64,000 nucleotides of DNA, taken from an uncultured Prevotellaceae bacterium. Lineage in GTDB: Bacteria; Bacteroidota; Bacteroidia; Bacteroidales; Bacteroidaceae. The position numbers and the translations under genes were made by a program. Below are positions 23,546 to 31,812 of this stretch, piece by piece. How positions within the stretch are numbered: the first letter of the stretch is position 1; every line of letters begins with the position of its first letter. The stretch is taken from NCBI GenBank assembly GCA_946185485.1, contig CAMHJQ010000015.1, positions 1 through 64,000 on the forward strand, written 5' to 3'. The notes below the pieces were generated by a model. That model had not been told where the DNA came from and made no database searches. It worked only from the letters and a program-made list of their open reading frames with translations.

Positions 23546-26122
23546 GACGTCATCCTCAATCCAGATATCTCGTATGCCGGCACACCGCGCAGCTGCGAAA
23601 TTGGCGGCATCAGCGTCAAAGGCGTCGAAGGTTACGAAGACTTTGTACTCATCGGTCTTTCCGGTTTGTCGGTAGGACAGGTCATCAACGTCCCCGGCAC
23701 CGAGATTACCGAGGCTGTCAAGCGCTACTGGAAGCACGGCCTGTTCTCGAAGGTTGCCATCACCGCCGACTCACTGGTAGGGGAGAAGATATACCTCTGC
23801 ATCCATCTGGCTACCCGTCCGCGAGTTAGTGCCATCAACTACAATGGCCTGAAAAAGTCGGAGCGCGAAGACATGGAGTCGAAGCTCGGCATTATGAAGG
23901 GAGCCCAGATTACACCGAACATGATAGACCGTGCCAAGATCCTGGCCAAGAAATACTTCGATGACAAGGGCTTCAAGAATGCCGAAATCGATATTGTCCA
24001 GCGAGACGATGTGACGGGTAAGAACGAAGTCATCCTCGACGTCAACATCGACAAGAAGTCGAAGATGAAGGTACGCCATATCATCCTGCAAGGCAACAAT
24101 CAGTTGACAGACCAGAAAATCAAGGGTTCGATGTTCAGCAAAGGTGCCTTCGGCAAGATTCACGAATCCGGCAAGTTTGCGAACCTCTTCAAGGCCAAGA
24201 AATACACTCCCGAACGCTACAACGAGGCCAAGCAGGCACTTATCGACAAGTATAACGAGCTGGGCTACCGCGATGCTACCATTCTGGAAGACTCCGTATG
24301 GACTGTCGACGAGAAACATGTCAACGTCCTTGTCAAGGTGGAAGAAGGCCAGCGTTACTACCTGCGCAACATCACGTGGGTAGGTAACACCGTTGTCACC
24401 AGCGACTACCTGGATCATGCCCTCGGTATGCGGAAAGGTGACGTCTATAATCAGAAACTCATGAACAAGCGCCTGAAAGAGGACGAAGATGCCGTAGGTA
24501 ACTACTACTGGAATAATGGTTACCTGTTCTACAACCTCGAACCTACGGAGGTCAACATCGTGGGCGACAGCATCGACCTTGAAATGCGTATCCAGGAGGG
24601 CACACAGGCACATATCAGCCACGTCCGTATCTTCGGCAACGATCGACTCTATGAAGAAGTGGTACGCCGTGAGCTGCGCACCAAACCGGGCGACCTCTTC
24701 TCGAAGGATGCCATCCAGCGCTCAGCACGCGAGATTGCCTCCATGGGATTCTTCGATGCAGAAAAGGTGAACCCCGACATCAAGCCGAACTATGATGACG
24801 GTACCGTGGACATCAACTGGGAACTGGAACAGAAGTCCAACGACCAGCTGGAGTTCTCGCTCGGTTGGGGACAGACAGGTATCATCGGACGTGTAGGTAT
24901 CAAACTCAACAACTTCTCGTTGCGCAACCTCTTCGGCAAGAACAAGATGCATCGTGGCATCATGCCTATCGGCGATGGCGAACAACTCTCCTTGTCGCTA
25001 TCGTCCAATGGTAGTTACTATAGCACGGTATCAGCCGGATACTCAACAGGATGGTTTGGTGGAAAGCGGCCTAACTCGCTTAGCGTCAGTGCCTTCTTCT
25101 CCAAGCAGACCGATATTTCCAGCACCTACCGCAACTCGGCATGGATGAACAACTACTATAACTACTATGGTGGCTATGGTATGTATAACACGGGTGTCTA
25201 CGACTACACTTCACTCTACGATGACGACAAATATATCAAGCTCTTCGGTGCCAGCATCGGCTGGGGCAAGCGCCTCCGCTGGCCTGACGACTACTTCCAG
25301 CTCTCCATGCAACTGGCTTATACCCGCTACATGCTGCAAGACTGGAGTTACTTCCTCATCAGCAACGGTAGCTGTAACAACATCAACCTTGGCATCACGC
25401 TGGCACGTACCTCAACGGACAACCAGCTGTTCCCGCGCCGTGGATCGGAGTTCATGGCTTCGGTGACCTTGACGCCACCCTGGTCGCTCTTCGACGGTAA
25501 GGACTATGCCAACCTGGCAACTACAGAAACCTACAAGAGTGGCAATACCGACCGCTACAACGATGAGCTGCAGCAGAAATACCGTTGGATTGAATACCAT
25601 AAGTGGAAGTTCAAGACACGCAGCTACACTGCCCTGACAGGAGGCCAGAAGTGCTTCGTGCTGATGACGCGTGTCGAACTGGGACTCTTAGGTTCGTATA
25701 ACAAGTACAAGAAATCACCCTTCGAGACCTTCTATGTCGGTGGTGACGGTATGAGTGGCTACTCGACCAGCTATGCCGAAGAGACCATCGGTCTGCGCGG
25801 TTACGACAACGGTTCGCTGACGCCATACGGAGCTTCAGGTTATGCTTACGACCGATTCACCCTTGAGCTACGCTATCCGTTCCTGCTGGGTAACACCACC
25901 ATCTATGGACTGGGATTCCTGGAAGGCGGTAACGCATGGACAGAAACCCGCAACTTCAACCCCTTCGATATCAAGCGCTCTGCCGGCGTGGGTGTACGTA
26001 TCTTCCTGCCTATGGTGGGTCTGATGGGTATCGACTGGGCATACGGTTTCGACAAGCCTTACGTCACGTCCACCAGCAAGGGCGGCAGTCAGTTCCACTT
26101 TATCCTCGGACAAGAGTTTTAA
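23417..26122 (+). CDS. bamA: Outer-membrane protein assembly factor BamA
   Basis: The signal peptide ends SPVRAQ. Five POTRA-type modules follow (about residues 45-470; for example KVRHIILQGNNQLTD, YLRNITWVGNTVV, ISHVRIFGNDRLYEE), then the Omp85 barrel with LEFSLGWGQTG, an RGYDNGSL segment of the conserved VRGF/Y type, and a final strand ending HFILGQEF with terminal aromatic residue. It folds outer-membrane proteins. At 901 aa it is slightly longer than proteobacterial BamA, partly through a Tyr/Asn-rich loop (NNYYNYYGGYGMYN). The downstream ompH genes encode its likely periplasmic chaperones. Confidence 0.95.
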   Translation: MKVITNRYNRIRMSGGLNVLTHGYACWFLLFIFYFLFSPVRAQDVILNPDISYAGTPRSCEIGGISVKGVEGYEDFVLIGLSGLSVGQVINVPGTEITEAVKRYWKHGLFSKVAITADSLVGEKIYLCIHLATRPRVSAINYNGLKKSEREDMESKLGIMKGAQITPNMIDRAKILAKKYFDDKGFKNAEIDIVQRDDVTGKNEVILDVNIDKKSKMKVRHIILQGNNQLTDQKIKGSMFSKGAFGKIHESGKFANLFKAKKYTPERYNEAKQALIDKYNELGYRDATILEDSVWTVDEKHVNVLVKVEEGQRYYLRNITWVGNTVVTSDYLDHALGMRKGDVYNQKLMNKRLKEDEDAVGNYYWNNGYLFYNLEPTEVNIVGDSIDLEMRIQEGTQAHISHVRIFGNDRLYEEVVRRELRTKPGDLFSKDAIQRSAREIASMGFFDAEKVNPDIKPNYDDGTVDINWELEQKSNDQLEFSLGWGQTGIIGRVGIKLNNFSLRNLFGKNKMHRGIMPIGDGEQLSLSLSSNGSYYSTVSAGYSTGWFGGKRPNSLSVSAFFSKQTDISSTYRNSAWMNNYYNYYGGYGMYNTGVYDYTSLYDDDKYIKLFGASIGWGKRLRWPDDYFQLSMQLAYTRYMLQDWSYFLISNGSCNNINLGITLARTSTDNQLFPRRGSEFMASVTLTPPWSLFDGKDYANLATTETYKSGNTDRYNDELQQKYRWIEYHKWKFKTRSYTALTGGQKCFVLMTRVELGLLGSYNKYKKSPFETFYVGGDGMSGYSTSYAEETIGLRGYDNGSLTPYGASGYAYDRFTLELRYPFLLGNTTIYGLGFLEGGNAWTETRNFNPFDIKRSAGVGVRIFLPMVGLMGIDWAYGFDKPYVTSTSKGGSQFHFILGQEF

Positions 26123-26126
26123 GCGA

Positions 26127-26298
26127 GCTGCGGCCTAAATAAGAAAAAGAAATAAAAAATAACAAGTAAGCGAGAAACGAGAAGAAACGACAATTCATTA
26201 AAACACGAATGACTATGAAGAAGATCAATATTAAACGTTGCCAAAGGGCTTTACTGTTTATAGTTTTCTCTTTTTTGTTTAGCCCCGCAGGAGCGCAG
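26127..26298. repeat. Fourth signal-peptide word element, before and inside ompH1
   Basis: GCTGCGGCCTAAATAAG and A-rich words at 26127-26163 lie before the gene. Inside the signal-peptide codons (about 26262-26298) TTTTCTCTTTTTTG is followed by TTTAGCCCCGCAGGAGCGCAG. The GC ends are again complementary (CTGCGG against CCGCAG). Confidence 0.7.
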
Positions 26299-26751
26299 AA
26301 GTTTGCGCTCATCGACATGGACTACATCTTCAAGAACATCCCTGCCTACGAGCGAGCCAACGAACAGCTCAACCAGGTGTCGAAGAAGTGGCAGGCTGAA
26401 GTGGAGGCCCTCCAGGTAGAAGCCCAGACACTCTACAAGAACTATCAGAACGAGGTCGTCTTCCTTTCGCAGGAACAAAAGAAGGCCCGTCAGGATGCCA
26501 TCGTTGCCAAGGAGAAGGAGGCTGCTGACTTGAAGAAGAAATACTTCGGTCCCGAGGGTGAGCTCTTCAAAAAGCGCACCGCACTCATCACCCCTATCCA
26601 TACTGAGATCTACAATGCCGTCAAGGACATTGCCGAACTTCGCGGCTATCAGCTTGTACTCGACCGCGCCAGCGACCAGGGCATCATCTTTGGTTCACCT
26701 AAGATTGACATCTCCAACGAGGTGCTCAGCAAACTGGGATACGCCAATTAA
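26209..26751 (+). CDS. OmpH/Skp-family periplasmic chaperone, first of three
   Basis: The signal peptide ends SPAGAQ, followed by the family start KFALIDMDYIFKNIPAYERANEQL, a long coiled coil (about 45-125; KKWQAEVEALQVEAQTLYKNYQ), and a C-terminal return strand (GYQLVLDRASDQGIIFGSPKIDISNEVLSKLG). Skp trimers hold unfolded outer-membrane proteins for BamA. It directly follows bamA. The first codons may start at 26209 or 26215. Confidence 0.85.
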   Translation: MTMKKINIKRCQRALLFIVFSFLFSPAGAQKFALIDMDYIFKNIPAYERANEQLNQVSKKWQAEVEALQVEAQTLYKNYQNEVVFLSQEQKKARQDAIVAKEKEAADLKKKYFGPEGELFKKRTALITPIHTEIYNAVKDIAELRGYQLVLDRASDQGIIFGSPKIDISNEVLSKLGYAN

Positions 26752-26753
26752 AC

Positions 26754-26830
26754 CGTCAGCACAGAATAACGTCATAACGACATAACGTGATAACGAAATC
26801 AAGTAATAACAAGAATAACAAAAAAAGAAT
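26754..26830. repeat. ATAACG word spacer
   Basis: The gap between ompH1 and ompH2 is made of repeated ATAACG/ATAACA words (AGAATAACG, CATAACG, GATAACG, AGTAATAAC). No promoter is visible. Confidence 0.7.
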
Positions 26831-26836
26831 TACATT

Positions 26837-27343
26837 ATGAAGAAGATCATTCTCTGCGCAATCTGCGCTATCTGTGGTTTCACCGCTGCCAACGCACAAG
26901 GCAAGTTCGGCCACATCAATTCACAGGAAATCATCCAGGCCATGCCTGAGTTCACCAAGTTCCAGGCTGACATGAAGCAGCTGGGCGAGCAGTATGAAGG
27001 TGAACTGAAGAACATGCAGACAGAATTCCAGAAGAACCTCGAGGAGTACGAAAAGCTCGACCCGAAAACCCCCGATCCCATCAAGAAGCGTAAGGAGCAG
27101 GGCCTTCAGGAGTCACAGCAGAAGATTCAGCAGTTCTATCAGGACAGCCAGCAGGCACTGAACAAGGAGCAGAACGAGAAGATGCAGGCCATCACCGCCA
27201 AGGTACTCGATGCCATCAAGGCTGTCGGTCAGGCAGGTGGTTACATCTACATCATGGATACCGTTCAGGGTATCCCCTACATCTCTACGACCCTGTCTAC
27301 TGACGTCACCAAGGATGTTAAGGCCAAGCTGGGCCTGAAATAA
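26837..27343 (+). CDS. OmpH/Skp-family periplasmic chaperone, second of three
   Basis: MKKIILCAICAICGFTAANAQ is the signal peptide. GKFGHINSQEIIQAMPEFTKFQ is the family N-terminal strand and helix start, then a Gln/Glu/Lys-rich coiled coil (about 40-120), and GGYIYIMDTVQGIPYISTTLSTDVTKDV at the end. It differs clearly in sequence from the first copy, so the duplication is old. Confidence 0.9.
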   Translation: MKKIILCAICAICGFTAANAQGKFGHINSQEIIQAMPEFTKFQADMKQLGEQYEGELKNMQTEFQKNLEEYEKLDPKTPDPIKKRKEQGLQESQQKIQQFYQDSQQALNKEQNEKMQAITAKVLDAIKAVGQAGGYIYIMDTVQGIPYISTTLSTDVTKDVKAKLGLK

Positions 27344-27373
27344 GGTATACTCATCATCTAAGGCGTAATCACT

Positions 27374-27898
27374 ATGCTGAAGAGAACAACACTTATCTGG
27401 CTGCTGGCCCTTGTAGGGCTGGCAGCTTTTGCACAGACAGACGGTCAAGGAGCATCCTTGCGTTTTGGCTACCTGAGCTACGACAGCGTGATTGTATCCA
27501 TGAGCGAGTATGCCAGCATGCAGCAGAGCATGGAACAGCTGCGTGCCCAGTATGCAGCAGAGCAACAGCGCATCGAGGATGACTTCAACAAGAAATACGA
27601 GGAATTCCTGGATGGTCAGGCTGCATTTCCGAAGACCATTCTCCAGAAGCGACAGAGCGAACTGCAGGAGATGATGGAACGCAACATCGCTTTCAAGCAC
27701 CAAAGCCAGCAACTGCTGGCACAGGCTGAAGCCGAACAGCGCCAGGCCCTGCTGCAACTGTTAGGTGCTGCCCTGAAGACCATCGGTCAGGAGCGCGGCT
27801 ACGCCTTCATCCTGAATACCGATGCTAATGCCACCCCTTGGCTCAATCCCGCCATGGGCGACGACATCACTGATGACGTCAAGCTGCTTCTCAAATAA
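27374..27898 (+). CDS. OmpH/Skp-family periplasmic chaperone, third of three
   Basis: MLKRTTLIWLLALVGLAAFAQ is the signal peptide; ASLRFGYLSYDSVIVSMSEYASMQQSMEQL follows with a long coiled coil and GYAFILNTDANATPWLNPAMGDDITDDVKLLLK at the end. The order bamA-ompH-ompH-ompH-murI suggests that the copies serve the same assembly pathway, perhaps forming mixed trimers; this is inference. Confidence 0.85.
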   Translation: MLKRTTLIWLLALVGLAAFAQTDGQGASLRFGYLSYDSVIVSMSEYASMQQSMEQLRAQYAAEQQRIEDDFNKKYEEFLDGQAAFPKTILQKRQSELQEMMERNIAFKHQSQQLLAQAEAEQRQALLQLLGAALKTIGQERGYAFILNTDANATPWLNPAMGDDITDDVKLLLK

Positions 27899-27909
27899 AA
27901 CATCGTTCT

Positions 27910-28743
27910 ATGCTTAGTGCTGCTCCAGGTCCTATAGGCATCTTCGACAGTGGCTACGGCGGACTCACCATCTTACATGGCATCCGCCAGCTGTTACCCC
28001 AGTACGACTACCTGTATCTGGGTGACAATGCCCGTACGCCCTATGGTACGCGCTCATTCGATGTCGTCTATGAGTTCACGCGGCAGGCTGTCACCCGACT
28101 GTTCGAGTTAGGCTGTCACCTGGTCATCTTAGGTTGTAACACCGCCTCGGCAAAAGCCCTACGCAGCATTCAGCAGAACGACCTGCCACGTCTTGACCCC
28201 TCACGCCGCGTGCTGGGTGTCATCCGCCCTACGGCAGAGGTCATCGGTTCGCTGACGCAGAGTCGCCATGTCGGCATCTTTGCCACCGAAGGGACCATCA
28301 AGAGCGAGTCGTACAATATGGAGATTCACAAACTCTTTCCCGACATTCAGGTTTCTGGTGTCGCCTGTCCCTTCTGGGTACCTTTGGTAGAGTATAACGA
28401 GGCCGACAGTCCCGGTGCTGACTACTTCGTCAAAAAGCGCATTGACCAGTTGATGCTGATGGATCCAGACATTGACACCGTCATCCTCGGTTGCACACAC
28501 TATCCGTTGCTACTCCCCAAAATTCACAAGTACATCCCCCGCGGCATACGCATTGTCGCCCAAGGCGAGTACGTCGCCACAGCCCTGCAGCAATACTTTG
28601 TCAACCATCCCGACATGGAGGCCAGATGTACAAAGGAAGGCCAGGTGCACTACCTGACCACCGAGAACGCTGACAAGTTCAGGGAGTCAGCACAACTTTT
28701 CCTCCACGAAACTGTTGACGTCGAGACGATCACATTAGGTTGA
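27910..28743 (+). CDS. murI: Glutamate racemase
   Basis: Converts L- to D-glutamate for peptidoglycan, cofactor-free. Motifs are IGIFDSGYGGLTI and LGDNARTPYGTRS near the N-terminus, with the two catalytic cysteines C76 (GCNTASA) and C195 (GCTHYPLL). The length of 277 aa is normal. It is the last gene of the envelope operon, 11 bp after ompH3. Confidence 0.95.
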   Translation: MLSAAPGPIGIFDSGYGGLTILHGIRQLLPQYDYLYLGDNARTPYGTRSFDVVYEFTRQAVTRLFELGCHLVILGCNTASAKALRSIQQNDLPRLDPSRRVLGVIRPTAEVIGSLTQSRHVGIFATEGTIKSESYNMEIHKLFPDIQVSGVACPFWVPLVEYNEADSPGADYFVKKRIDQLMLMDPDIDTVILGCTHYPLLLPKIHKYIPRGIRIVAQGEYVATALQQYFVNHPDMEARCTKEGQVHYLTTENADKFRESAQLFLHETVDVETITLG

Positions 28744-28756
28744 TCATCTCGACGTC
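28718..28756. terminator. Hairpin spanning the murI stop codon
   Basis: GACGTCGAGACGATCA (28718-28733) faces TGATCATCTCGACGTC (28741-28756) with one mismatch. It overlaps the last codons of murI and lies between convergent genes. There is no T-run, so it may act as an RNA 3'-end stabiliser or a two-way transcription barrier, not a classical terminator. Confidence 0.5.
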
Positions 28757-28784
28757 AAGTCATGATATACTGATTATTTGATGT

Positions 28785-30050
28785 CTACATACGGATGCCA
28801 GACAAAATCTTTTGGGTAGCGCCAGTCATCTGCTGAACAAAGGCACCTGACTGATGGCCTTTTTCTGCGATACTTGCGGGCTGGTCGATGAACTGCTGCA
28901 TGATGCGACAGAAATCGTTGGCACCTTGTATCTCCAAGCCGCCACCACATGCCTTTAGGCCCTGGGCCTCCATGAAGCGCTCGTTGTTCGGACCGAAGAT
29001 GACAGGAACATCCCATACGGCAGCCTCCAACGTATTATGAATGCCCACACCGAAACCGCCACCGACGTATGTGACGTCGGCATAACGGTAGATGCTGCTG
29101 AGCAGTCCGAAGCAGTCGATAATGAGGACATCGGCATTGCCTAAGTGTTCCAAAGTCCCTTGATTCTCTATGTGATTAATAGAAGAATAGCGCACAACCT
29201 TACGACCATTCAGTTGCTTCTCTATCTGTTGCAGATGGTCCTCACCGATGACGTGAGGGGCAATGATGAGTTTCCAGTCCTTGTGCTCGTTGAACCACGG
29301 AATAAAAATCTCTTCATCGGGCTGCCAGCTGGACCCGGCAACGAAAGTACGCCAAGGAGACGGTTCTTCCTGTGTATTTTTTCCTATAAACGCCTCGACA
29401 ATAGGCAGTCGTTTGGCGGCGGCCTTAATTTGCAGCACGCGATCGAAACGGGTGTCGCCGACAACAGTGACGTTGTTGATACCTATCTTGGCCAACAAGT
29501 CGCGGCTGACATCATTCTGAACATAGAAGTGGGTAAAGCACTTCAGCACGCGACCATACTGCCGACCATACCAGCGGAAGAATACCTGATTGGGACGGAA
29601 GATGCTGCTAACACTATAGACAGGCACACCACGGTGTTTGAGGATGTGCAGGTAGTTATACCAGAATTCATACTTGATAAAGAACGCCATGACGGGACGG
29701 ATGGTACGCAGGAACCGCCGTGCGTTGGTGATGGTGTCCAACGGCAGGTAGCATATCAGGTCGGCACCTTCATAGTTCTTGCGAACCTCATAGCCTGAGG
29801 GCGAGAAAAAGGTCAGCAGGATTTTATATTCCGGGTGCTCACAGCGCAACTGCTCCATCAATGGACGTCCCTGCTCAAACTCACCCAGCGAGGCGGCATG
29901 GAACCATACATACTGAGCCTGTGGGTCGACATGCTGACGCAGGTAGCGGACAGCATTGTGCTCGCCACGCCACATCTTACGCACCTTCTCGCTGAAGAAG
30001 CTTGTGACGATGACACCCAGCTGGTATAGATAGATGATGAGATTATACAT
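28785..30050 (-). CDS. waaA: 3-deoxy-D-manno-octulosonate (Kdo) transferase
   Basis: GT30 enzyme that adds Kdo to lipid A precursor at the inner membrane. Seen are an N-terminal membrane anchor (MYNLIIYLYQLGVIVTSFFS), WFHAASLGEFEQGRPL (the HAxSxGE motif), FIKYEFWYNYL, and the C-terminal donor-site GGGFGVGIHNTLEAAVWDVPVIFGPNNERF. It follows gltX by 20 bp. The start codon is supplied by a TTCAATG/TTCAACG word spacer. Confidence 0.93.
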   Translation of the reverse strand: MYNLIIYLYQLGVIVTSFFSEKVRKMWRGEHNAVRYLRQHVDPQAQYVWFHAASLGEFEQGRPLMEQLRCEHPEYKILLTFFSPSGYEVRKNYEGADLICYLPLDTITNARRFLRTIRPVMAFFIKYEFWYNYLHILKHRGVPVYSVSSIFRPNQVFFRWYGRQYGRVLKCFTHFYVQNDVSRDLLAKIGINNVTVVGDTRFDRVLQIKAAAKRLPIVEAFIGKNTQEEPSPWRTFVAGSSWQPDEEIFIPWFNEHKDWKLIIAPHVIGEDHLQQIEKQLNGRKVVRYSSINHIENQGTLEHLGNADVLIIDCFGLLSSIYRYADVTYVGGGFGVGIHNTLEAAVWDVPVIFGPNNERFMEAQGLKACGGGLEIQGANDFCRIMQQFIDQPASIAEKGHQSGAFVQQMTGATQKILSGIRM

Positions 30051-30070
30051 TGAACGTTGAACATTGAATA

Positions 30071-31633
30071 TTAGCCCAGCACCTCTATGGCGTGCTGCAT
30101 GCGACGCAGGGTCTCTTCCTTGCCGAGGAAGGCAGAGAGTTCGTACATATCAGGCCCCTGACCTGTGCCGACAAGGGCGATACGCCATGCGTTCCAAGGC
30201 TTGACGCCAACCTGCTCCACCCACGGGTCGACAACGGCTTTCTGGCCTTCCACGCTCCAGTCACTGATGGTTTCCAGCACTGCCTGCATCTGGCGCATCA
30301 AATCTGCCGTGCCCTCGTTCCAGTTCTTGCGGACAAATTTGTCGCCCTCCTTGTCAAAGTCAGTAGGAGCCACGAAGAAGAACTTGGTCAGAGGCCAGAG
30401 GTCACTGGGGAAGGAGACGTTGCGCTTTCTGGTGTTGCCCTGCTTGTCTGTCACTTCGACGACCTTCGTTTTCATCATACGCACCACTTCAGCTTCCTGT
30501 TCGGCAGTGGCTATAATGCCGTTCTCCTTCAGTACCTTGTCGAAGGCCGGGCACCAATCGGTGTCAGGACGCTGCAGGAGGTACTGGCGGTTGAACCATT
30601 CTGCTTTCATGAAGTCAAACTTGGCACCATTCTTCGAGCATTTGGAGATGTCGAACAGACCGACCATCTCGTCCAGTGTCATCAGTTCCTGGTCGTTTCC
30701 GGGACTCCATCCCAGCAGAGCCAGGAAGTTGATAACAGCTTCGGGCAAGTATCCCTGTTCGCGATAACCTGAGCTGACTTCGCCCGTCTTGGGGTCATGC
30801 CATTCCAGGGGGAACACAGGGAATCCCAGCTTGTCACCGTCACGCTTGGAGAGCTTGCCATTGCCGACGGGCTTCAGCAGCAGCGGCAGGTGGGCAAACT
30901 GCGGCATGGTGTCCTCCCAGCCAAAAGCACGGTAGAGCATCACATGCAGCGGTGCCGACGGCAGCCACTCCTCACCGCGGATGACGTGTGAAATCTCCAT
31001 CAGGTGGTCGTCGACGATATTGGCCAAATGGTAGGTGGGCAACTCGTCAGCACTCTTGTAGAGCACCTTATCGTCGCAGATGTCGCTCTTGACACGCACC
31101 TCGCCACGGATGAGGTCATTGACCAGAATCTCCTGACCAGCCTCCACTTGGAAACGCACCACATACTGCTGCCCCTCGGCAATGAGGCGATCCACCTCCT
31201 CCTTCGGCAGCGTCAGCGAATTGCGCATCTGGCTGCGGGTGTGGCAGTCGTACTGGAAATTCTGGATTTCAGCACGCTTCTGTTCCAGCTCCTGCGGGGT
31301 ATCGAAGGCGATATAAGCCTTGCCGTTGTCCAACAACTGCTGCACATATTTCTTATAGATGTCGCGGCGCTCACTCTGACGGTAGGGACCCTTGTCGCCA
31401 CCAAACGACACACCCTCGTCGAACTGAATGCCCAACCACTTGAAACTCTCGATGATATATTCCTCTGCCCCCGGCACAAAGCGCGTAGAATCGGTATCCT
31501 CGATGCGGAATACTAAATCGCCACCATGCTGGCGGGCAAACAGATAATTATATAATGCGGTACGCACACCGCCAATATGTAGTGCGCCTGTAGGACTCGG
31601 CGCGAAGCGCACTCTTACTCTTCTTTCTGACAT
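30071..31633 (-). CDS. gltX: Glutamyl-tRNA synthetase
   Basis: Class I synthetase; [11 protein letters not shown] gives the HIGH-type motif at about residues 19-22, and the KMSKS-type motif reads GKLSKRDGD with K260. The start is set at [10 protein letters not shown] (31633), because the longer frame to 31672 would cross the promoter. Length of 520 aa fits the family. As the window shows only this GluRS-like gene, it cannot be judged whether it is discriminating. Confidence 0.95.
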   Translation of the reverse strand: MSERRVRVRFAPSPTGALHIGGVRTALYNYLFARQHGGDLVFRIEDTDSTRFVPGAEEYIIESFKWLGIQFDEGVSFGGDKGPYRQSERRDIYKKYVQQLLDNGKAYIAFDTPQELEQKRAEIQNFQYDCHTRSQMRNSLTLPKEEVDRLIAEGQQYVVRFQVEAGQEILVNDLIRGEVRVKSDICDDKVLYKSADELPTYHLANIVDDHLMEISHVIRGEEWLPSAPLHVMLYRAFGWEDTMPQFAHLPLLLKPVGNGKLSKRDGDKLGFPVFPLEWHDPKTGEVSSGYREQGYLPEAVINFLALLGWSPGNDQELMTLDEMVGLFDISKCSKNGAKFDFMKAEWFNRQYLLQRPDTDWCPAFDKVLKENGIIATAEQEAEVVRMMKTKVVEVTDKQGNTRKRNVSFPSDLWPLTKFFFVAPTDFDKEGDKFVRKNWNEGTADLMRQMQAVLETISDWSVEGQKAVVDPWVEQVGVKPWNAWRIALVGTGQGPDMYELSAFLGKEETLRRMQHAIEVLG

Positions 31634-31651
31634 AATTTTACAATTTTGGTG

Positions 31652-31659
31652 CAAAGGTA
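31652..31659 (-). promoter_or_regulatory. -7 element of gltX-waaA
   Basis: On the minus strand TACCTTTG followed by CACCAA lies about 18 bp before the gltX ATG. Confidence 0.8.
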
Positions 31660-31661
31660 CA

Positions 31662-31805
31662 AAATAGTTCATAGTTCATAGTTCATAGTTCATAATTATT
31701 ATGCAAAAAGATGTTAATCATCATAACTGTAAACCGTGAACTATGAACTATGAACTCAAAAAGTCGTATCTTTGCACCAAGATAATGAACTATGATTGAT
31801 GAACT
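31662..31805. repeat. ATAGTTC word array with inverted copies between divergent genes
   Basis: ATAGTTC is repeated about five times at 31662-31692. The complement GAACTAT is repeated at 31738-31755 and again at 31784-31810 in variants. The -7 element of the plus-strand gene lies within this block, so the two promoters are separated by a potential large hairpin or cruciform. Confidence 0.75.
31767..31774 (+). promoter_or_regulatory. -7 element of the 7TM-HD gene
   Basis: TATCTTTG followed by CACCAAG lies about 40 bp before the ATG at 31813. Confidence 0.8.
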
Positions 31806-31812
31806 GTGAATT

